From assembly GCA_032622095.1 (NCBI GenBank), contig CP136063.1, positions 41,204,106 through 41,268,105 of the forward strand: 64,000 nucleotides of DNA, given 5' to 3'. The notes under the pieces are model-generated. The model was not told the origin of the DNA and did not search any database. It saw nothing but the letters and a program-made list of their open reading frames with translations. This DNA is from Siphonodentalium dalli. Its lineage: Eukaryota; Mollusca; Scaphopoda; Gadilida; Siphonodentaliidae. Of this stretch, positions 58,310 to 64,000 are shown in pieces; within the stretch, counting starts at the first letter, position 1, and every line of letters starts with the position of its first letter. Position numbers and translations under genes: made by a program.

Positions 58310-61300
58310 TCATTTTTTAGCCTTTTTTGCTTTAGCCTCTTCAAACAAATTCTTCTTCCTCTTTGATGTCGCAGATTTATTAGAACTGCATTCTGTGCAT
58401 ATGGGGTAATACCCGGCCGACTTGATTAGAGATTCAGTAGTACAACAAATTGAGCACACATCAGGGAATATGGAACTACTGAAATATGCGATCTCAACAG
58501 GAGATGAGCATTCTATACTTGGCTTCACATACACTTTATCTAATACAGCATTTAGTTTTGTATTCCCTTCACAGATCAATTCTTGTAAAGATGATCCACA
58601 TGTGTAGGTATATAAAGACAATATCCTGTCGAGAAGAATTAGTTCAACTTTGGAAATAGCCTTTGCTGAATACAGAACTCTACTTTTTTGACATTCTGTA
58701 CATTTCACTAAACGTTTTACACCTTTTGCCATTTGGGCAGATAGGTTGAATGGCAATTTGACTTTGGCACCCGCAGTGGCTGCCAAGGATGGACGATGTT
58801 TCTCATTTGTGACTTCTCCATAAAGAGTTTCAATTGTGGCATAATGAGAATCATCGTCTGCCATTGGCCCAGGGTCAGGCAAAAAATGTAATCTTCTGAA
58901 CTCGTCAATTGGCAACTTTGGAGCAGTACATATGTTACAATCAGTCTTGCCACATTTTTTTATCATAAACATATAATGCCTTCTCACAGTACAATGATCT
59001 AAAAATGCCTTCAAATTTGGCAATTTGCTCAAATCTTTTTGCAGGTGATGCTCATTTGTAACCGAGTTGTCAATCTTAAGTAATTCTTCCCATAGTTTGT
59101 TCATTGTAGTGTTGCTTGCGGGGTCAAAAGTTTTGAAATTTTTCTCCTTGAGTTTAAGGCGCTCAAATAGAGATTTCAATAACTGTTTCACAGGGGCAAT
59201 GCTCTCTCTGTATTCAACCATCATTGTTGGATCGCCATTTAAGACTTGCCTGACAGCTCCAATGGTATTAGCAGGTTTGATCTTACGCTCTTTCTCATCA
59301 GACATTGATTGTCTCATCATGCCTACTGTATTTAGGGCCAAATTTAAGTTGGACATGACACTCTCAGCAGGGTTACGCCAGGATGCCATTGGAGCTGTCC
59401 TTACGGCAATCAACATGTCCAAGTCTAAAACTTTGAAAATACATATCAGTGACATCTGTACCCTAAGATAATTATTGCGATGATCAGGTCCCCCATCAGT
59501 TTGAATACAAAGGACAGGTTTGTTGTTTAAAATAATTTGCTCAGATTCCAATATGTTTAGTAGTTCTGTTGCATGGCGCATTGGATTTGAAGGCTGTAAT
59601 ATTATATCTTTAACCCCCAACATATACTTGACCATGATAAAAGCTACCAGTTATCTCTTTGGGTATGTCGTTGACTAAGCAAACACTTGGAACTATTGAA
59701 ATCTTCGTGAAATCGTGGTCAGCCACTTGGAAGCTTTCATTTGTGGCAACTAAAACCCTCTTTCCACGATCAACGGCTGCCACCGGGCAATTTGGCTCCC
59801 CCACACTAATGTGATGTTTATCATCTAAGCAAACTAGGGTACAGATGTCCCTGTGCAAAACACAGAATTCTTTCAAATAGCGGAACATTACCGCACAATA
59901 GTGGTCATCAATGTGCGTGTTACGAAACTGACGAGATTGAATCATGTATTTGATAGGTAAGGCACCGGTATATTGGAGTGCAGTTTTATCAGAAGGATTT
60001 TTTTGATAAAACTGAAGTCTTATCCATTGCAAGCTCGGTATTGCCGTTTCAGCATTACACATTTTTGTAACCTGATCACGCAAGTCATTCACAGAAATAG
60101 CTTTTGCCAAGTGAGTTACATGATCATGCCGCCGATCATCAACAGCTTCTTCTATGGAACTATTTATGAACTCTCGACACTTGTCAAAAAACACTGAATA
60201 CTTTGATGGTCTACCAGGATTATGTGCACGAAGATCACAAAGTATGTCTGGATCTTCCAAAGTGAACGCAAGTTTGACTCTTGCATCGACAACAGCTTGA
60301 TCCGAATCATGTGCAGCTGAACAGTCTCCAGTGATGCTGTGATATAGGTAACGCCAGTACATTGGCTTGACATCATGAATTAGCCCACAGTCTTGCATAA
60401 AGAGTCTTCTTTGCATGGCTGTATGGTATTTAGGCAGTTCCTTCTTGACAGAACACGCCAAATCAGAAGATTTGGTCATAACAATACTTTCGGAGTCATC
60501 TGTTGGAATTTTCCACAGAAAATTAAATGCTCCAATGTTGTTATGAAATGAAACAGTAAAATGAACACATTTTGTTTCAATATTATCTGCTAAACAGTCC
60601 AGATAGTATCGGCGCTGTCTCACATTCGAAGGTGTTAGCTCATCAAGATGTATTGGCGTGTAATAGTCAATATCTTTCATTTTGTCGTTCAAATCAATAT
60701 AGCGACTGCCCATTTCCCTACATCCGACCATAGGAACAAGAATATTGTAATTGTCACTCCTACGTTTTCATCCTGTTTAGAACGATGTTCTGACATCTTA
60801 TCCGTTCTATCAGCAAGATAATCGGCATATTTGTTTAAACAATCAATATATTTCACAATTTGACCTCTCATCTCATCCCACTCGCTCTTTCTAATGAAAG
60901 GCGTATCAATTAACATCATAAGTTTACTTGTATGGGACTTGAGCTCCAATGAATCTATTTGCAACGATTTTTGTTTGTGTTTATGACGAGAAGGCATGTT
61001 GTATCCCTGGTAGCTAGCAAACAATTTTGGCACAATAATACTTCTGTCCTCCAATTTCTCTAGGTGTGGGTCCATGAACCAAATTGCATCAGTCAGAATG
61101 GATACAATTGTTTTGCCAGTTTCAATGAACTTTTTAGAGAACATCAAGTTTTTTGTCTCTAGATGGTCTATGAAATTATTAGTTAATTGCTTTCTTTTGT
61201 CCAATGTCCAAAACTAGCAACACACTTCGGGGGCATGATTTTCTGTTTTGACATCAATATGTCAAAAAGATTTCGACTCGAACATGTCGGTTCTTCCTCT

Positions 61301-61608
61301 TGATTAATAAATGTAGGTGTCCCTTTATTGGGAACAGTTAATACAGGCATGTCGAATTTAAAGTACCTCCCATAACATTCAACCACCTCTTTGATGTTAG
61401 AGTCGGGTGAAACTTTTTGGAAGACCGCTTCCATCGAATTACCAACGTAACAAACTGGACCCGTGACATTTTCGGAAATATTTGGTTTCTCTATTTTAAC
61501 GATGTGTTCGTAAACTTCATATATCGTTCTCGATGGATCGATAGATCCGAAAATAGTCCACGTTTGTATTATCTTGAACCCGCTAGTAATAAGGGTGGAA
61601 AGTAACAT
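58310..61608 (-). pseudogene. Large DDE-type transposase-like gene (about 1,100 residues) with frame breaks
   Basis: Four overlapping frames on the minus strand (61608-61183, 61204-60689, 60731-59610, 59635-58310) join into one protein if single-base shifts near 61195, 60760 and at the C5 run 59614-59618 are allowed. Block order is an N-terminal region, VPMVGCREMGSRYID, CDLRAHNPGRPSKY, CLDDKHHISVGEP (candidate first Asp, 59820-59825), VADHDFTKISIVPSV and SFYHGQVYVG. It continues with IQTDGGPDHRNNY (second Asp, 59495-59497), APMASWRNPAESVMSNLNLA (Glu, 59364-59366), CNICTAPKLP and a C-terminal pair of CxxC zinc sites ending in a Lys-rich tail. Very similar proteins are abundant and unannotated in cnidarian and mollusc genomes (from memory). 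I cannot assign a named superfamily. Confidence 0.7.
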
Positions 61609-62268
61609 CTTTTATTTTCAATCGATTCATAAACACGTGAAATTTATTTGGAAACGAAACAGGAACCGGTGCGTACAAATATTGTTCCGTGAGTAAACGA
61701 ATAGCGGTGTTTGATTACGTGAAATGAAACCGGTGTGTAAAAAATATTGTCTCGGGAGTATACAAATACCGGTGTTGTGAAAATTATGATTTGATTTGAC
61801 GAAAAAAAAATTGGATGCAGCGACATTTTCATGACGCGGGCGGTGCTTGAGAACACGGGAATTTTTTTTTAATGGCCTAATGTCAGGTTGTCATACTATC
61901 ATGTTTAAATTAGTTAATGCATTGGTAAAATGCATATCTTTCATATAAATAATTGTCTAAATATATTTTTCTGAAATTGTCAGCCATTTTGGATTTCCGA
62001 CTGCGGATCTTACATTTTGTTTGCAAACTTATTTCATTATTTTAATTTTCAAACGTCTTAAAAAGGATTAAAAATCAGATATATGCTGCGGAATTTAATT
62101 AGAAACAATTAAAACAATAATTTTATGAAACTTGAAAAACTTTTTTATTATTGTGATACAGTTGTGATCAAAATAATTATGGTTACAATTATGGCCGATA
62201 ATATCGGCCCTGGCAATTTATCAACCGGACATTTGGGCCGATAATATCGGCCCCTGGCAATCAAAGAG

Positions 62269-62310
62269 TTAATCTGGACGACATACATCAGAGCCTTATT
62301 CAGATGACAC
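62269..62310 (+). repeat. Right-hand remainder of the interrupted 65-bp unit
   Basis: TTAATCTGGACGACATACAT followed by CAGAGCCTTATTCA continues the unit cut at 54635, apart from loss of CCTGTG. Confidence 0.85.
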
Positions 62311-62316
62311 AGTAAA

Positions 62317-62565
62317 CTAGAAGTCATCATTTATAAACAGACAGTCACCACTCTTAGACGAGGATAGGGGACGTTTTCCGGCATCCACTTGGTCGGATGA
62401 CTCGGGTAGCTGGGCCTCCAAGGGCCCTTCTACCTCTGCCCCGTCCACATACACTACACTCTGGATATCAGACGGGCTTGAGTAAAGGGCAGAGGCCTGT
62501 GCAGGCTCCGCCCTAGGGGCTTTTTCCTGGGCCCAAGCCCGTTTTTCCTCCTCCGAAATAGACAT
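62317..62565 (-). CDS. GC-rich open frame (MSISEEEKRAWAQEK...)
   Basis: 82 codons from an ATG in a good context (ACAAACATG) to TAG. It is acidic and Ala/Pro/Ser-rich, ending GDCLFINDDF. GC content is clearly higher than in the surroundings. An acceptor-like TGCTTTCCAG lies 30 bases upstream. Family not recognised. It could be a first coding exon or the start of a retroelement ORF1. Confidence 0.4.
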   Translation of the reverse strand: MSISEEEKRAWAQEKAPRAEPAQASALYSSPSDIQSVVYVDGAEVEGPLEAQLPESSDQVDAGKRPLSSSKSGDCLFINDDF

Positions 62566-62594
62566 GTTTGTCAGTTAGTCTAGTTAGTCTTACT

Positions 62595-62840
62595 CTGGAA
62601 AGCAAAAGGCATAATTTAGGTGCTGATCAGACAATAAGGGCAAAGATAATTATCAATCTTTTCTGCCTCCTGTTTAAACTTTATGCACCCCCCCCCCATG
62701 AAAGCAGTCTGTACACTTGCCACATTCTATCATGAAACCCTCCTCGGGTTTATGCGAGATGGAAAATAAAGGAACAGGCAATCCCCATAGCTGAGAAAGA
62801 GCCCTTTGTCTTTCAATCCACGGTGGCAATACCTAATCTT
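62595..62840 (-). pseudogene. PHD-finger exon with a 10-base G-run frameshift
   Basis: After an acceptor-like AGATTAG the frame reads LPPWIERQRALSQLWGLPVP, HKPEEGFMIECGKCTDCFHG, then (after a run of ten G that shifts the frame) CIKFKQEAEKIDNYLCPYC and a stop. IECGKC..CFHG.C....Y.CPYC is the second half of a PHD finger, a histone-tail reader fold also found in ORF1 proteins of some LINEs. With six or nine G the frame would be intact, so slippage or a base-calling error is possible. Confidence 0.6.
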
Positions 62841-62949
62841 TACAATGGTTTTGTGATACCCATAATATATGAGCAGGTGGATGCACGCACCCCGGTCCCA
62901 CATATAGAGGCACCCCTGTCTTGAACTTCGATAGTGGAAACTTCACTAG

Positions 62950-63909
62950 TTATGTCCAGAGCAGTCTACCTTGCGGCAGTTTACAAAATGTCAGGATAGG
63001 AGTAACAAAAATATAGAATATACGTCTAGACTCCCTTGGATTAACTGATCTATCAGCAACTTCCTCCTTTACAGTAACACTAAGGAGTTTGAACCTCACA
63101 GTATCAAAAAGAACATTTAAACTTGGTTTCAGATTTTTTACCTTGGAAATAAGCTCATTCAAAACATGGCCCCGATGAAGCCTGAATTTGATGTCCCTGC
63201 ATTCACGAACCTCATCGTCGAATAACGCAGATTGCAGGAGTTCAGATAACGGATCATTTACAGTTGGTGTAATCTCTTCTGCAGATGAAAAGCTGTGGTG
63301 GTCAAGATCCATGCTGATATCCAATTCAGCACTGCAGTCAAGATCATCTGTTTTGTCATCGTGTTGCTTGCAGTCAAGATCATCTGTTTTGTCATCGTGT
63401 TGCTTGCAGTCAAGATCATCTGTTTTGTCATCGTGTTGCTTGCAGTCAAGATCATCTGTTTTGTCATCGTGTTGCTTGCAGTCAAGATCATCTGTTTTGT
63501 CATCGTGTTGCTTGCAGTCAAGATCATCTGTTTTGTCATCGTGTTGCTTGCAGTCAAGATCATCTGTTTTGTCATCGTGTTGCTTGCAGTCAGGATCATC
63601 TGTTTTGTCATCAGGTTGCTTGCTGTCAAGATCCTCTGTTTTGTCATCAGGTTGCTTGCTGTCAAGATCCTCTGTTTTGTCATCAGGTTGCTTGCTATCA
63701 AGATCCTCTGTTTTGTCATCGGGTTGCTTGCTGTCAAGATCCTCCTCATCGTGTTGCTCTTCAACTGCATTTTGACTGCTTAAGTAGAATGTCAGAATTC
63801 CAATTTTATACAGCTGGTAACAATCTGCTACTGTAACGTCATTTGGAACTCTCTGTTCCTTAGGCCACACAAAGTTAATTTCCTGTTTCTCAAAGGATTT
63901 TTTTTTCAA
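62950..63909 (-). CDS. Exon of an acidic-repeat protein of unknown function
   Basis: An open frame without a convincing ATG (so an internal exon or partial gene). The N-terminal part reads WPKEQRVPNDVTVADCYQLY. Then come about eleven copies of a 12-residue acidic repeat (DLDCKQHDDKTD), and a C-terminal part with CRDIKFRLHRGHVLNELISK and LFDTVRFKLLSVTV. The RLHRGHVL segment resembles a region N-terminal to HECT-like domains in invertebrate uncharacterised proteins (weak, from memory). A donor-like T|GTAAAG lies near 63075. It may continue to the PHD exon. Confidence 0.5.
   Translation of the reverse strand: MKKKSFEKQEINFVWPKEQRVPNDVTVADCYQLYKIGILTFYLSSQNAVEEQHDEEDLDSKQPDDKTEDLDSKQPDDKTEDLDSKQPDDKTEDLDSKQPDDKTDDPDCKQHDDKTDDLDCKQHDDKTDDLDCKQHDDKTDDLDCKQHDDKTDDLDCKQHDDKTDDLDCKQHDDKTDDLDCKQHDDKTDDLDCSAELDISMDLDHHSFSSAEEITPTVNDPLSELLQSALFDDEVRECRDIKFRLHRGHVLNELISKVKNLKPSLNVLFDTVRFKLLSVTVKEEVADRSVNPRESRRIFYIFVTPILTFCKLPQGRLLWT
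63337..63744 (-). repeat. 36-bp in-frame minisatellite, about 11 copies
   Basis: Unit GTCAAGATCATCTGTTTTGT plus 16 more bases (plus strand), with a right-hand variant subset (GGTTGCTTGCTG). Unit length keeps all frames open, so the frames on the plus strand are shadows. Confidence 0.95.
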
Positions 63910-64000
63910 ACCCAGCAGGCAGGCAGGTTTGTATATAATGTTTTTATGACTAAAATTTTCCAGCAGGCAGGTTTTTATATCTACTTTTTATGACAAAATG

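Larger units (their letters stand above)
55412..61878 (-). mobile_element. Inner TIR transposon (TAA target, GGCC ends) carrying a large DDE-type gene
   Basis: Inverted ends AGGCCATTAAAAAAAAAT followed by (A/T)CCCGTGTTCTCA match in about 34 of 36 positions (55412-55446, 61845-61878). TAA precedes GGCC on the left and follows it on the right. Solo ends of the same family near 846-882 and 4251 also show TWA next to GGCC. It contains the transposase-like gene at 58310-61608. ACCGGTGT-type motifs cluster near the right end (61660-61790) and at 56555-56600. Confidence 0.7.
54636..62268. mobile_element. TTAA-flanked piggyBac-like element of 7.6 kb with nested contents
   Basis: TTAA on both sides (54632-54635, 62269-62272). 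The ends CTCTTTCGTTGCC and, on the right, CTCTTTGATTGCC are related to the CCCTTTGAGTGCC ends of the family A MITEs. The outer sequence alone (54636-55411 plus 61879-62268) is about 1.2 kb and non-coding. The coding cargo belongs to the inner element. Confidence 0.75.

Noticed and set aside
58310-61608. piggyBac transposase as the gene of the TTAA element
   Set aside because: The protein motifs (DDKHHISVGEP, TDGGPDH, paired CxxC) are unlike piggyBac, and its own matched ends lie inside the TTAA element.
63188-63783. Plus-strand Ser/Cys-rich and Ile/Val-rich frames
   Set aside because: These are shadows of the 36-bp in-frame repeat. The minus-strand frame has non-repetitive coding-like flanks.

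Overview
The window is eukaryotic, AT-rich and intron-containing. It carries very few recognisable host exons and a dense, layered set of transposable elements (TEs) and tandem repeats. Mollusc-like LINE remains, hAT, piggyBac-like, P-like, MULE-like and Crypton-like sequences, and short diverged repeats containing ATGGCGGCC-type words all suggest a marine invertebrate. A mollusc or other lophotrochozoan is most likely, but the species cannot be named from this sequence. No bacterial operon, rRNA, tRNA or CRISPR array was seen.

0-15 kb: diverged repeats with TAGCTCAACTT ends, then a LINE 3' end. A minus-strand host gene of unknown function follows (exons at 8742-8608, 5847-5795 and 5443-5318, all in phase). 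Its intron holds an approximately 0.9-kb direct duplication, one copy of which carries a 151-bp Tc1/pogo-type MITE. A minus-strand micro first exon with TCTCGCGG-like promoter words lies near 14.2 kb.

15-24.6 kb: three piggyBac-like MITEs (one of them at 13.4 kb), an exon resembling the catalytic end of a Crypton-type tyrosine recombinase that has been tandemly amplified five times, a decayed hAT-like transposase, a LINE tail, and a second recombinase-like pseudogene.

24.6-30.3 kb: a 100-bp satellite array interrupted by a nearly intact 3.1-kb hAT transposon with a perfect 8-bp target duplication. 31.3-31.9 kb is a 27-bp x 20 minisatellite. 33.5-36.1 kb is a 2.6-kb Tc1/pogo-like non-autonomous element.

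37.4-39.9 kb: a multi-exon Crypton-like gene on the minus strand. One coding exon is split by a piggyBac-like MITE and one intron holds another.

44.5-53.2 kb: a palindromic MITE, a 2-kb decayed hAT with two nested palindromes, an AGCTTGGCGG repeat block, and a composite of MULE-like and P-element-like transposase remains.

54.2-64 kb: a 65-bp tandem array split by a TTAA-flanked element of 7.6 kb. Inside this lies a second TIR element (TAA/GGCC ends) carrying an approximately 1,100-residue DDE-type transposase-like gene broken by frameshifts, plus a third nested module. Beyond it are minus-strand exons including a PHD finger and an acidic 12-residue repeat protein.

There is no operon-like cooperation between genes. 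The organising principle is nesting: elements inserted in arrays, in other elements, in introns and in exons. Several empty sites and target duplications allow the insertion order to be read.
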